Below are positions 45,899 through 54,048 of a stretch of DNA of 54,048 nt, one piece after another. The translations under genes were made by a program, and so were the position numbers. Each line of letters opens with the position of its first letter. The stretch's first letter is position 1. The notes beneath the pieces are model-generated. The model was not told the origin of the DNA and did not search any database. It saw only the letters and a list, made by a program, of their open reading frames with translations. Source of the DNA: Prevotellaceae bacterium (GTDB lineage Bacteria; Bacteroidota; Bacteroidia; Bacteroidales; UBA932); assembly GCA_031279475.1 (NCBI GenBank), contig JAITIL010000109.1:1-54048 (forward strand), in the 5' to 3' direction.

Positions 45899-47128
45899 CT
45901 ATTTTACTTGCTTTAACAACATACCCGGCTGTGCTTTTTTCACTTCTTTGAACGTGGTAGCCGTAATAGGATTACCTTCCTTGTCTTTCACTTCTACTTC
46001 GGGCGCTTCGCCGGCATTATAGCGGTTGTCCCACACAAGCTTTTTATCAACACTGGTTTTCCCGACAGAAACATATTTTGTCCGTCCGGTATTAGGATCT
46101 TGCGTTATTTCCAATACTTCAAATTTTTCGCCGCCTTTTAACCCTTCTTTCATGCCTATTTTGGCCGTAAGCGGGCTATCGGTTAGCACGGGCACTTTTG
46201 GTTTGAATACGTCATGGTCTTTTTGTAATTCGGCAAACACGTTGTCAATGTTGCGCACCTCCACCTTATCGATAATCTGTTCTTTTGTTTTATCGCCGGC
46301 GAAGAGAATTACGCTTGTATTTTTTTGTGAGCCGACCAGTTCCAATTTAAAAATATCGGAACTGTCAAACGCTTCAGGGTTTTCCCATAAGTCGTCATAG
46401 AATACCGTAGCAATAGAATCGTTCCATGCCAGTTTATACAGCCATGTTTTTGAGAATAGGGAATATCCTTCTTTCGTTTTATTGTAAAGTATTTCTGCGG
46501 CCTTTTCTGCAGCTATCTTTGCCAGCGGATTAGAGATATTGTTAGCTGCTATCAATGCCACATCCCTAATTATACCGGCAACTATTTCATTTTTGAAAAA
46601 TGTAAATTGGGTGAATGTCACGAATGTATTATTGATAAGCTCCTCTCCCGCATCGGCAAGGGCGCCCGTGCCTTTAGCCTGTTGTTGCGCTATGGTTACA
46701 TCAAGTTCGCTCGCATTATAAAAACCACGGTTTCCAACAAGCTCCATATCAAATTTCCCATCGGCTGAACGGTTAAACCACGTAGCTACCAGCTGTTTGG
46801 CAATCTGTTGTTCTTTGATGGCTTGGTCTATTTCCGCTTGAATATCTGTTTTCCCTTGTACAAGATTTGCGATCTCTTTTGTGTTAAGCGTATCTCCACT
46901 GCCAACTTTGATGGTTTTAGTAGAAATATCATGTTTGTTATACTTATCCGGGAACGGATAACTGTTCCACGAATTCAGCACGATATCTTTGTTCTCAAAA
47001 TTATTGGCATCAATGAGAATCATCGCCAGGGAACTACGGCGATATTTAAAACTTTCTGTCGTTTGGGCTTTTGTACCAACAATACCCAGCATACATACAG
47101 CGGCTAAGAGGAAAATCAATTTTTTCAT
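45899..47128 (-). CDS. Exported protein of unknown function, first gene of the operon
   Basis: 409 residues with a signal peptide (ends GTKAQ). Residues about 25-260 contain SLAMILIDANNFENKDIVLNS-like strands and a helical middle (LVATWFNRSADGKFDMELVG, AIVAGIIRDV-like). The C-terminal 120 residues are beta-rich (GEKFEVLEITQDPNTGRTKYV). I do not recognise a named family, though similar proteins occur in Bacteroidales. It is followed by the lipoprotein gene after 49 bp and preceded by a canonical promoter with a long 5' leader of about 158 nt. Confidence 0.7.
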   Translation of the reverse strand: MKKLIFLLAAVCMLGIVGTKAQTTESFKYRRSSLAMILIDANNFENKDIVLNSWNSYPFPDKYNKHDISTKTIKVGSGDTLNTKEIANLVQGKTDIQAEIDQAIKEQQIAKQLVATWFNRSADGKFDMELVGNRGFYNASELDVTIAQQQAKGTGALADAGEELINNTFVTFTQFTFFKNEIVAGIIRDVALIAANNISNPLAKIAAEKAAEILYNKTKEGYSLFSKTWLYKLAWNDSIATVFYDDLWENPEAFDSSDIFKLELVGSQKNTSVILFAGDKTKEQIIDKVEVRNIDNVFAELQKDHDVFKPKVPVLTDSPLTAKIGMKEGLKGGEKFEVLEITQDPNTGRTKYVSVGKTSVDKKLVWDNRYNAGEAPEVEVKDKEGNPITATTFKEVKKAQPGMLLKQVK

Positions 47129-47291
47129 AAATTTAGTTTTTAATAATTTATAATTTAAAAGTATATTCTAACACAATATTATAATATACCGCAATAAAAC
47201 CATGAGCTACTTTATTTTATTCGATTTTTTAATTTTTAGGATAAGGCAATAAAATGTATTGATTATTAATTCTTTGTTTAATACATTAATA

Positions 47292-47323
47292 CAAAGGTAA
47301 AGTCAATTTTCAACATTTCCAAA
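47292..47323 (-). promoter_or_regulatory. Promoter of the four-gene exported operon
   Basis: Minus strand TTTG (47320-47323), 20 bp, TACCTTTG (47292-47299). Transcription should start near 47286, giving an AT-rich leader of about 158 nt before the ATG at 47128. I see no obvious structure in that leader. Confidence 0.7.
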
Positions 47324-47340
47324 TTTTCAAGTTACAATTT

Positions 47341-48504
47341 TTAGTATCGAAATTCGCCTTTTTCACTTTTGATGGTCAAACTTGTTTGGGAAGCGGACTC
47401 TACACGGCCTGTCACCCGCGCATCAACACCATATTTTTGAGAGATGGCGATTAACTTTTCGGCACAATCGGGCGCTACGTACAACTCCATGCGATGTCCC
47501 ATGTTAAACACTTTGTACATTTCGTTCCATCCGGCGCCCGACTCCTGCTGTATCAACCCGAACAAGGACGGAACGGGAAACAGGTTGTCTTTAATAATGT
47601 GCAGGTTTTCTACAAAATGCAGTATTTTGGTTTGCGCACCACCCGAGCAATGCACCATGCCGTGAATCTGCGGACGGTGGTGCTGCAGCATTTCGCGCAC
47701 TACGGGAGCATAGGTGCGTGTGGGCGATAACACCAGTTTGCCGTATGTAAGGCCGGTGTGCGGATCAATACCGGTGAGTGTTTTCGTGCCGGAATACACC
47801 AGCTCTTCGGGGATGGCGCTGTCGTACGTTTCGGGATACAGGGCGGCCAGCGTATGCGCAAATACATCGTGGCGCGCCGAGGTGAGGCCGTTACTGCCCA
47901 TGCCGCCGTTGTATTCTTTTTCATAAACCGCTTGGCCAAACGACGCCAGTCCCACAATCACATCGCCGGGCTGGATGTTGGCATTGTTGATGATATCGGC
48001 GCGTCTGGCGCGTGCAATTACCGTGCTGTCCACAATCACCGTGCGCACCAAATCACCCACGTCGGCTGTTTCGCCGCCTGTGAGGTGCAGATGGACGCCC
48101 CACTGCCGCAAGTCGTCAATAAAATCTTGCGTACCCTGAATAATGGCCGAAACGACTTCGCCCGGGATGATGTTTTTGTTTCGCCCAATAGTGGATGACA
48201 ACAACATGTTGCCGGTAATGCCCACGCACAACAAGTCGTCGGTATTCATCACGATGGCGTCTTGCGCAATGCCGCGCCACACGCTGAGGTCGCCGGTGGC
48301 GCGCCAATAAGCGTATGCCAGCGCCGACTTGGTGCCGGCGCCGTCGGCATGCATTACGAGGCAATAATCGGGGTCGCCGGTCAATATATCGGGTATCACT
48401 TTGCAAAACGCCTTTGGGAAAAGACCTTTATCGATGTGTTGTATCGCCCGGTGGACGTCTTCTTTCGAGGCCGATACCCCGCGACGGTCATAACGTGTTT
48501 GCAT
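47341..48504 (-). CDS. purM: Phosphoribosylformylglycinamidine cyclo-ligase (AIR synthetase)
   Basis: 387 residues, slightly longer than the usual 345 and typical for the Bacteroidota form. It makes AIR from FGAM with ATP in de novo purine synthesis. HADGAGTKSALAY lies at about residues 52-64, the NTDDLLCVG motif near 87, GGETADVGD near 144 and NGLTSARH near 207. It lies 4 bp downstream of the PorE-like gene. Confidence 0.92.
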   Translation of the reverse strand: MQTRYDRRGVSASKEDVHRAIQHIDKGLFPKAFCKVIPDILTGDPDYCLVMHADGAGTKSALAYAYWRATGDLSVWRGIAQDAIVMNTDDLLCVGITGNMLLSSTIGRNKNIIPGEVVSAIIQGTQDFIDDLRQWGVHLHLTGGETADVGDLVRTVIVDSTVIARARRADIINNANIQPGDVIVGLASFGQAVYEKEYNGGMGSNGLTSARHDVFAHTLAALYPETYDSAIPEELVYSGTKTLTGIDPHTGLTYGKLVLSPTRTYAPVVREMLQHHRPQIHGMVHCSGGAQTKILHFVENLHIIKDNLFPVPSLFGLIQQESGAGWNEMYKVFNMGHRMELYVAPDCAEKLIAISQKYGVDARVTGRVESASQTSLTIKSEKGEFRY

Positions 48505-48508
48505 AGCT

Positions 48509-50518
48509 CTACGGTTGTAGTATATAATTATCGCCCAGCACCTGAAACTCGGTGCGGCGGTTTAAGCGGTGACAAATTTCCTGCTGTTCCTCGTTTTTCA
48601 AACTGTTGATGTAGCGCTCATCCAGCTTGACGCCCACGCGCAGAAAGGGGTATTGCCCGGCTATTGCGGCGTCCACTACTTTAGGTTGCGACTCGCCCAG
48701 TCCCACCGCATCCATGCGTCCTTCGGCAATGGCGTGCCTGATTAAGTAATCCACCACCGCCTGTGCGCGTTGTTGCGACATGGCATAGTTGGTCTCGTCA
48801 CTGCCACGGTTGTCGGTGTGTGCACGCAGTTCGATGACGAGCGTGGGATTATCGTTCATAATAGTGATTAACGAATCGAGCGCCGCGCGGGAGTTGTCGG
48901 TGAGCGTGGCTTTCCCAAATTCGAAAAAGATGTTGGGAATTTCAATCGGCTTGTCGGTCGGCGTCAGCCAAATGGTATCGTGGTGCGTATAATCCGTTTC
49001 CCATCCGCGCGACGAAAAACGGATTTTCCCATTCAGGTAGCCCTTGTGCGAAGCCACCGCCAGGTAATCCGTTTCCTTATCAACACGAAATTCAATCGTC
49101 CCATCTTCTCCCGCTTTACGGCGTAACGAAAAACCGTTGCTTCCTACCAATCGCACTTCGGAAGCCGGAAGCGTGGCTTTTGTTTTTATATTTTTCACGA
49201 GCGCCGAAAAATAAAATTCCACATTACGTTGCACATCTCCCGTGAAAGCATAAATATTATCGTCGCTTCTGGCTACTCTTTCGGAAAGCCTGCGGTTAGA
49301 TGTGAAAAATCCACGGTCGTTGTCACGTTCAAAAATAATGGCGAAGTCGTCGGCCGGAGAATTGAGGGGCTCGCCTGCGTTTTCCACAGCCCACCCGGCG
49401 CCGTTGGCAGTGGCTTTAAAGATATCAAGCCCGCCCAAGCCCGCATGTCCGTCGGAAGCAAAATATAAAGCGCCGCCGGCATGTGCAAAAGGGAACATTT
49501 CATTTCCTCCGGTGTTGACGTCCTGGCCTAAATTGATGGGCTCTCCCCACGTATCGGTTTCGCTGTCGCGCGTTACTTTCCAAATGTCCATGCCGCCATG
49601 GCCGTCCGGCAAGTCGGATGCGAAATACAAGGTCAATTCGTCGGCAGCCAGCGTGGGATGCGCCACTGTGATACTGTCGTCGGCTATCGGCAGTTTCACC
49701 GGCTCTTCCCACTGGTCGTCCTTCCTGCGGGCAGTGTAAATTGAGCAGCCCGTTTTTTCGCGTTTTATCTTGCCGCAACGGGTGAAATACAACAGGGTAT
49801 AGTCGCTGTTGAACGTGCAGGCGCCATCTTCCCGCTTACTTTTCAGTATTTCTTCATCCACCGGGAAGGGCTTACCCCACGCGCCCCTGCGCGAAAACAC
49901 AGTCGCATAAAGATTGCTCGAAGGCTCGCCGGTCACGTCATACACCTTGCTTCTTTTGGCTTTGCGTGACGAAGTAAAATACAACACTTCATAGTCGCCC
50001 GAAGCATACGCCGGGGCATAATCATTATAGCGGGTATTCAAACTTGCCACTACGCTGATGCTGTATTTCGACTGTGATGGATGGCTCTTAGCCCACTCCA
50101 CGGCGGCTAACAATGAATCGGCCAAACGACTGTCGGGCTCATACTTCTTATAAAGCAGGAGCTGTTCGCTTGCCCTGTCATAATCTTTATTACACAACAG
50201 CACTTGCCCATAACGTAAATACACCTCATGCAGTTCGGGCGTGCGCCGCCGGAACATGCGTTCATAAGCGGCCTGCGCCTCCTTGTATTTGCCGGTGGCG
50301 CGATAGCTTTCGCCCAAACGAAAATTCAACAGGTCTATCTCGTCCCTGTTGAGTTTTTTCGCCAGGCTGCTTTTCGAAGAGAGCGCCTTGTAACTTTTGG
50401 CAGCCTTGTAATAGCCGCCTTCCTCGAAAGTTTGGTTGGCTTTATTAAACCTTGCCCTCACGCTGCAGGAAGCCAAAAGCAAAGCCGACAAACCGATGTA
50501 TAAGAATATCCTTTTCAA
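48509..50518 (-). CDS. PorE-like TPR / beta-propeller / OmpA lipoprotein
   Basis: 669 residues. Lipobox LLLASC at about residue 18, then TPR-like repeats (about 25-150), a PD40/WD40-like propeller (about 155-420: YNDYAPAYASGDYEVLYFTS, TLAADELTLYFASDLPDGHGG and GGALYFASDGHAGLGG repeats), a carboxypeptidase-regulatory-like domain (about 430-520) and a C-terminal OmpA peptidoglycan-binding domain (FFEFGKATLTDNSRAALDSL, ELRAHTDNRG, AMSQQRAQAVVDYL). This order is that of PorE of the type IX secretion system, which links the outer-membrane machine to peptidoglycan. Other OmpA-family proteins share the order, so PorE itself is probable but not proven. Confidence 0.85.
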   Translation of the reverse strand: MKRIFLYIGLSALLLASCSVRARFNKANQTFEEGGYYKAAKSYKALSSKSSLAKKLNRDEIDLLNFRLGESYRATGKYKEAQAAYERMFRRRTPELHEVYLRYGQVLLCNKDYDRASEQLLLYKKYEPDSRLADSLLAAVEWAKSHPSQSKYSISVVASLNTRYNDYAPAYASGDYEVLYFTSSRKAKRSKVYDVTGEPSSNLYATVFSRRGAWGKPFPVDEEILKSKREDGACTFNSDYTLLYFTRCGKIKREKTGCSIYTARRKDDQWEEPVKLPIADDSITVAHPTLAADELTLYFASDLPDGHGGMDIWKVTRDSETDTWGEPINLGQDVNTGGNEMFPFAHAGGALYFASDGHAGLGGLDIFKATANGAGWAVENAGEPLNSPADDFAIIFERDNDRGFFTSNRRLSERVARSDDNIYAFTGDVQRNVEFYFSALVKNIKTKATLPASEVRLVGSNGFSLRRKAGEDGTIEFRVDKETDYLAVASHKGYLNGKIRFSSRGWETDYTHHDTIWLTPTDKPIEIPNIFFEFGKATLTDNSRAALDSLITIMNDNPTLVIELRAHTDNRGSDETNYAMSQQRAQAVVDYLIRHAIAEGRMDAVGLGESQPKVVDAAIAGQYPFLRVGVKLDERYINSLKNEEQQEICHRLNRRTEFQVLGDNYILQP

Positions 50519-50583
50519 TGGGCCAATGATTCACACGTTCATTTTGCCCACAAATATACGTGAATTTTCCGAAATGGCATAAA

Positions 50584-52776
50584 TTACCTCAGGAAAAGCA
50601 ACTCGCGGTATTTGGGCAAGGGCCACAGCTCGTCATCCACGATAATTTCAAGATGGTCGATGCGATTGCGTATGTGCTGCATAAAAGGAATAATCGTGTT
50701 GGAATAAGTTCTGGCGCGCTTGTGTATATCATCAATGGCGTTGGCTTTCTTGCGGGCTTCCACCATATCGGCAACCCCGTTACGAATGTCAATAATGTAT
50801 GACGAGATGGTGCGCAAGGTGTCGATTTGCGGGTTGGCAAGGGTATTGTATTCTTTTGCGGAATAAATTTCTTTCAGGCCGCGCAGGTTTTCAATCAGTA
50901 AATTCTGATACCGGATGGCAGTGGGAATAATGTGGTTGATGGCCAAATCGCCCAATACGCGCGATTCGATTTGCAACTTCTTCATGAATATCTCGTTTTG
51001 TATTTCATGGCGGGCTTCAATTTCCTTGTCTAAGAAGAGCCCCAGGTCCGTGAATAACTTTTTCGAAGCCGGCTCGAGAAGTGCATCGAATGCCGAAGGC
51101 ACGTCTTTAATGCCGCGCAGGCCGCGCTGCTTGGCTTCTTTCACCCATTCGGCCGAATAGCCGTTGCCCTCAAAACGAATGGCTTTCGATTCCTGAATAA
51201 ACACGCGAAGGATTTGAAAAATCGCTTCGTCTTTTTTCACACCTTTATCTATCAGTTTGTCCACCGCCCGGCTGAAACGGTTGAGCTGTTGCGCCACGGC
51301 AGCATTGAGTATCAACGAAGGCCACGCCACATTGGCCGACGACCCCACGGCGCGGAACTCAAAGCGGTTGCCGGTGAACGCGAAGGGCGACGTGCGGTTG
51401 CGGTCGGTATTGTCGGGTAATATCTCAGGAATCTTTCCTACCACATCAAGTTTCAAGGTGGTTTTTTCGTCGGGCGTCATCTTCTTGTTTCCCACGCGTT
51501 CTTCAATTTCATTAAGCACTTTCGTGAGCGTTTTCCCTACAAAAATCGACATCACGGCAGGCGGCGCTTCGTTGGCGCCCAGGCGGTGCGAGTTGTTGAG
51601 CGACATGATGCCCGCCATGAGCAGGTAGTGGTGCTCAAATACGGCACGGATAGAGGCCACGAAAAACGTAAGAAATTGCAGGTTGTTGCGCGGCGTCTTG
51701 CCGGGCGAAAGCAGGTTCACGTCGGTGTTGGTGCGCATTGACCAGTTGCAGTGCTTGCCCGAGCCATTAACACCTTCAAAGGGTTTTTCGTGGAAAATCA
51801 CTTTGAGTTTATGTTTCTTGGCAATGCGGCGCATGAGCATCACCATCATCTGGTTGTGATCTACCGCCAAGTTGGCTTCGGTGTACACTGGCGCAAACTC
51901 GAACTGGTTAGGCGCTACTTCGTTGTGGCGGGTTTTAAGCGGCACGCCCAGCTTGTAGGCTTCCACTTCAAAATCTTTCATGAATGCCATGACGCGCGAC
52001 GGGATAGCGCCGAAATAATGGTCTTCGAGCTGTTGGTTTTTAGCGGCGGCGTGTCCCATGAGTGTCCGGTTAGTTTGCATCAGGTCGGGACGGGCGCGGT
52101 AGAGGGCGTTGTCTACCACGAAATATTCCTGTTCGAGGCCCAGCGTGGCCTGCACGCGGGTCACGTCCTTGTCGAAATATTGGCACACCTTGACCGCCGC
52201 CTTTTCCAGCGCTTGCAGCGATTTGAGGTGCGGGGTTTTATAGTCGAGCGCTTCGCCGGTATAGGACACGAAAATACTGGGAATACACAGCGTGTCTTCT
52301 ACAATAAATGCCGGAGATGAAGGGTCCCATGCAGTGTAGCCGCGGGCTTCGAACGTATTGCGCAGGCCGCCGCTGGGAAAGCTGGAAGCGTCGGGCTCCT
52401 GCTGTACTAAGAGGTCGCCGCGGAAATTTTCAAACGCGCCGCCGCCCTTGGCCGGTTCGATGAACGATTCGTGTTTTTCGGCCGTAGCGTCGGTGAGCGG
52501 GTGAAACCAGTGGGTGTAGTGGGTAGCGCCGCGTTCCAGTGCCCAGGTTTTCATGCCGGCGGCAATCTGGTCGGCCATCTTGCGGTCGATTTTCTTACCT
52601 TCTTCTACTGCACAACGCACCGCCTCAAAGGCTTCGGCAGAAAGGTATTTCTTCATTTTTTCCTGGTCGAACACATTGACGCCGTAACAGTCGGAAATGC
52701 GCGGCGGCGTGGGATAAAAACGTTCGGCACGGCGGGTGGTGAACTCTTGAAGCGCTTGAAATCTAAAAGTACTCAT
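50584..52776 (-). CDS. glnN: Glutamine synthetase, type III
   Basis: 730 residues, the size of GSIII, which is common in Bacteroidota; it condenses glutamate and ammonia with ATP. Signature stretches: GLEQEYFVVDNALY near 205, the type III NSHRLGANEAPPA region near 395, and ETKTTLKLDVVGKIPEILPDN-like sequence near 440. It is a long dodecameric enzyme unrelated in size to GSI. A -7 box lies at 52818-52825. It is 65 bp upstream of the PorE-like gene. Confidence 0.96.
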   Translation of the reverse strand: MSTFRFQALQEFTTRRAERFYPTPPRISDCYGVNVFDQEKMKKYLSAEAFEAVRCAVEEGKKIDRKMADQIAAGMKTWALERGATHYTHWFHPLTDATAEKHESFIEPAKGGGAFENFRGDLLVQQEPDASSFPSGGLRNTFEARGYTAWDPSSPAFIVEDTLCIPSIFVSYTGEALDYKTPHLKSLQALEKAAVKVCQYFDKDVTRVQATLGLEQEYFVVDNALYRARPDLMQTNRTLMGHAAAKNQQLEDHYFGAIPSRVMAFMKDFEVEAYKLGVPLKTRHNEVAPNQFEFAPVYTEANLAVDHNQMMVMLMRRIAKKHKLKVIFHEKPFEGVNGSGKHCNWSMRTNTDVNLLSPGKTPRNNLQFLTFFVASIRAVFEHHYLLMAGIMSLNNSHRLGANEAPPAVMSIFVGKTLTKVLNEIEERVGNKKMTPDEKTTLKLDVVGKIPEILPDNTDRNRTSPFAFTGNRFEFRAVGSSANVAWPSLILNAAVAQQLNRFSRAVDKLIDKGVKKDEAIFQILRVFIQESKAIRFEGNGYSAEWVKEAKQRGLRGIKDVPSAFDALLEPASKKLFTDLGLFLDKEIEARHEIQNEIFMKKLQIESRVLGDLAINHIIPTAIRYQNLLIENLRGLKEIYSAKEYNTLANPQIDTLRTISSYIIDIRNGVADMVEARKKANAIDDIHKRARTYSNTIIPFMQHIRNRIDHLEIIVDDELWPLPKYRELLFLR

Positions 52777-52817
52777 TTTTTTACAGGTTTTAGTTAAAAT
52801 TTAGGGGTACAACGCTG

Positions 52818-52825
52818 CAAAAGTA
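52818..52825 (-). promoter_or_regulatory. -7 box of glnN
   Basis: Minus strand TACTTTTG, 41 bp before the ATG. No clear -33. Confidence 0.45.
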
Positions 52826-52847
52826 GTATTTTTTTTGAATATCCCCC

Positions 52848-53648
52848 TTATTTTGTAGAAATTTGTTTCAAAAAGTAATGAACAGCTTTCCAACCGTCTA
52901 TCCCCAGGTCGAGTGAAAAACGATTGACATACAATTTAATGTGCTGTTTTATAACCTGTTCGTCCATTTCTTGCGCATGTTTCCGCACGAAGGCGGCGCC
53001 GGCGTCCGGATGAGCGAAAGCGTATTCGATACTGCGTCGTAGCACCCGCGTCACAGTTTGTTGAAGCGCTTCAGGGTAGGTGCGTCGCATTGCAATACCA
53101 CCAAGCGGAACGGGCTGCCGGGTTTTTTCTTCCCACCGTGCGCCAAGGTCGGCAATCAAGTGCAGGCCTTTTTGGGCATAAGTGAAACGTCCCTCATGAA
53201 TGAGCACACCGGCGTCGGCGTCGCCACACAGCAGCATGTGTTCAATATTCGAGAAAACGGTTTCGCGTAAATCGGTCACCTGCGGAAAAGCGGTTTTGAG
53301 CAGCGCTACGGAAGTGGTGTAACGGCCGGCCACCGCTATACGCGCCGTAGCCAGCTCGTCTTCGTGCAGCATCCGAGCGCTCACCAGCAAAGGGCCGTTG
53401 CCGAAACCCAGTGCGCTGCCCGACGGAAGCATGGCATATTGCGTCTCCACGTGAGCATAGGCATGATAGCTAAGTTTCGTAATGTCGTAGGTGTGGCACA
53501 TGGCCGCGTGATTCAGCGCTTCCACGTCGGCAAGATGCACATCGAAACGCAGGCCTTCGGCGTCAATCCGGTGGTGCACCATGGCGTCGAACATAAACGT
53601 GTCGTTCGGGCAAGGCGAGAAGGCGAGGGATAAATGGTTGTGTTGCAT
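52848..53648 (-). CDS. mqnD: 1,4-dihydroxy-6-naphthoate synthase
   Basis: 266 residues. It releases 1,4-dihydroxy-6-naphthoate from cyclic dehypoxanthine-futalosine in the alternative menaquinone pathway. It begins with the characteristic LAFSPCPNDTFMFDAMV at residues 8-24, and has CHTYDITKLSYHAYAH and GFGNGPLLVSA motifs. Together with mqnB it shows that the cell uses the futalosine route. Its start faces the pheA attenuator promoter. Confidence 0.92.
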   Translation of the reverse strand: MQHNHLSLAFSPCPNDTFMFDAMVHHRIDAEGLRFDVHLADVEALNHAAMCHTYDITKLSYHAYAHVETQYAMLPSGSALGFGNGPLLVSARMLHEDELATARIAVAGRYTTSVALLKTAFPQVTDLRETVFSNIEHMLLCGDADAGVLIHEGRFTYAQKGLHLIADLGARWEEKTRQPVPLGGIAMRRTYPEALQQTVTRVLRRSIEYAFAHPDAGAAFVRKHAQEMDEQVIKQHIKLYVNRFSLDLGIDGWKAVHYFLKQISTK

Positions 53649-53696
53649 AAAAAATACTAAGGTATGAATAATTTTTTAATTCAAAACATCAAAAAA

Positions 53697-53727
53697 TTTG
53701 GTTTTCAATGATAAATTTGTACCTTTG
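53697..53727 (+). promoter_or_regulatory. Promoter of the pheA leader
   Basis: TTTG (53697-53700), 19 bp, TACCTTTG (53720-53727), an ideal Bacteroidota pair. A second -7-like TAAATTTG overlaps at 53712-53719. Transcription should begin near 53732, just before the leader peptide. Confidence 0.8.
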
Positions 53728-53745
53728 CGCCGTAATAAATGAAAA

Positions 53746-53799
53746 ATGAAACATAATTCCTTTACTTATTTTTACTACTACTTTTACTTTAACCGGTGA
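53746..53799 (+). CDS. pheL: Phe/Tyr leader peptide of the pheA attenuator
   Basis: 17 codons: MKHNSFTYFYYYFYFNR. Residues 8-15 are eight aromatic residues in a row, and in total four are Phe and five Tyr. It is too short for ordinary gene callers. Such a peptide senses charging of tRNA-Phe and tRNA-Tyr: the ribosome stalls on these codons when either is scarce. The stop codon (53797-53799) abuts the antiterminator strand. The same codons for both amino acids suggest a gene or operon shared by Phe and Tyr synthesis downstream. Confidence 0.85.
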   Translation: MKHNSFTYFYYYFYFNR

Positions 53800-53874
53800 G
53801 AGCAGGGTAATTTACAGGTAGACGAAACAACCAATATAAACATCCTGCTCCGTAAAAAAGGCAGGATGTTTTTT
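53800..53874 (+). promoter_or_regulatory. Transcription attenuator upstream of pheA
   Basis: Two exclusive structures. Antiterminator: GAGCAGG (53800-53806), directly after the leader stop codon, pairs with CCTGCTC (53844-53850). Terminator: AACATCCTGC (53839-53848) pairs with GCAGGATGTT (53861-53870), followed by TTTT. Both use 53844-53848. A ribosome that reaches the stop codon would cover 53800-53811 and free the terminator; a ribosome stalled on the aromatic codons would leave GAGCAGG free and prevent termination. Confidence 0.85.
53839..53874 (+). terminator. Attenuator terminator of the pheA leader
   Basis: A 10-bp perfect stem with a 12-nt loop and a T-run (six T from 53869), 40 nt after the leader stop. 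It is conditional, see the attenuator entry. Confidence 0.85.
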
Positions 53875-53979
53875 AATTATGGATTATGAATTATGAATTT
53901 GCCTGTTGTCTAAAAGTCTGTGTTCTTTAAATTAGTCACATTAAATAATTAGTCACATTAGCACATTTAATTAAAATAC

Positions 53980-54048
53980 ATGAAAAAAATTGCGATACAG
54001 GGTGCGTTGGGGTCGTTTCACGACATTGCCGTAAGACAGTATTTCGGG
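53980..54048 (+). CDS. pheA: Prephenate dehydratase, 5' part (runs off the window)
   Basis: 23 codons: the visible start MKKIAIQGALGSFHDIAVR is the N-terminus of prephenate dehydratase (KIAIQG-x-GSFHD-x-A pattern). The enzyme converts prephenate to phenylpyruvate. The gene lies 105 bp after the attenuator terminator, which fits Phe/Tyr control by the leader peptide. Between them, 53875-53970 contain the low-complexity motifs shared with other intergenics (TAGTCACATTAGCACATTTA). Confidence 0.85.
   Translation, partial: MKKIAIQGALGSFHDIAVRQYFG

Overview
The window looks like a chromosomal segment from a member of the Bacteroidales (phylum Bacteroidota). This rests on the gene families (DUF6261, DUF6089, DUF5683, DUF4831, DUF6175, DUF6769, a PorE-like OmpA protein, glutamine synthetase III, the futalosine menaquinone route) and on promoters of the Bacteroidota form TTTG - about 19 bp - TAnnTTTG. 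Repeat-rich intergenic blocks like those here are familiar from Tannerella- or Dysgonomonas-like and insect-gut symbiont genomes, but I cannot fix the genus. No tRNA, rRNA, CRISPR array, complete insertion sequence or prophage was seen.

Layout. 1-2645: a 42-bp tandem repeat, a DUF6261 protein with a C-terminal Ig-like repeat, a TPR protein, and a toxin-antitoxin-like pair whose second gene is broken. 2671-6865 (minus): hpt, adk, obg, a fused PAP2-PlsC enzyme and an acyl-ACP thioesterase, i.e. nucleotide and lipid housekeeping. 6926-10303 (plus): purE, a PorV-like barrel, and a large protein with a helix-hairpin-helix domain. 10304-12637: repeat modules around a secreted FISUMP-domain protein, plus structured RNA A. 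12638-16773 (minus): parA, parB, DUF5683, LysM lytic transglycosylase. 16873-17826: lipid kinase. 17995-22014 (minus): hppA, aspS. 22015-23021: repeat modules. 23022-29932 (minus): nadK, DUF6089, uppS, bamA, two Skp-like chaperones, murI (envelope biogenesis). 30043-31829: pdxJ, DUF4831. 31832-35292: two thioredoxin-like proteins, folE, mqnB, an Rpn-type nuclease. 35478-41652 (plus): a heavy-metal RND efflux operon with a His-rich leader gene. 41653-43339: triplicated repeats, more modules and structured RNA B. 43340-47128 (minus): a four-gene operon of exported proteins of unknown function with its own promoter and terminator. 47341-53648 (minus): purM, PorE-like protein, glnN, mqnD. 53697-end (plus): a Phe/Tyr leader-peptide attenuator and the start of pheA.

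The strongest regulatory signal is the pheA attenuator: a 17-codon leader peptide with eight consecutive aromatic codons, an antiterminator strand directly after its stop codon, and an intrinsic terminator that competes with it. The best candidates for something undescribed are (i) two diverged copies (12300-12575 and 42985-43221) of one promoter-bearing structured RNA in which helices are kept by compensatory changes, giving a 6S-like long hairpin, and (ii) the four-gene exported operon directly upstream of copy B. Copies of the same noncoding repeat modules, shuffled and inverted, surround both RNA copies and a third site near 22.0-23.0 kb.

All identifications come from reading motifs and recalled family resemblance; no database search was run.
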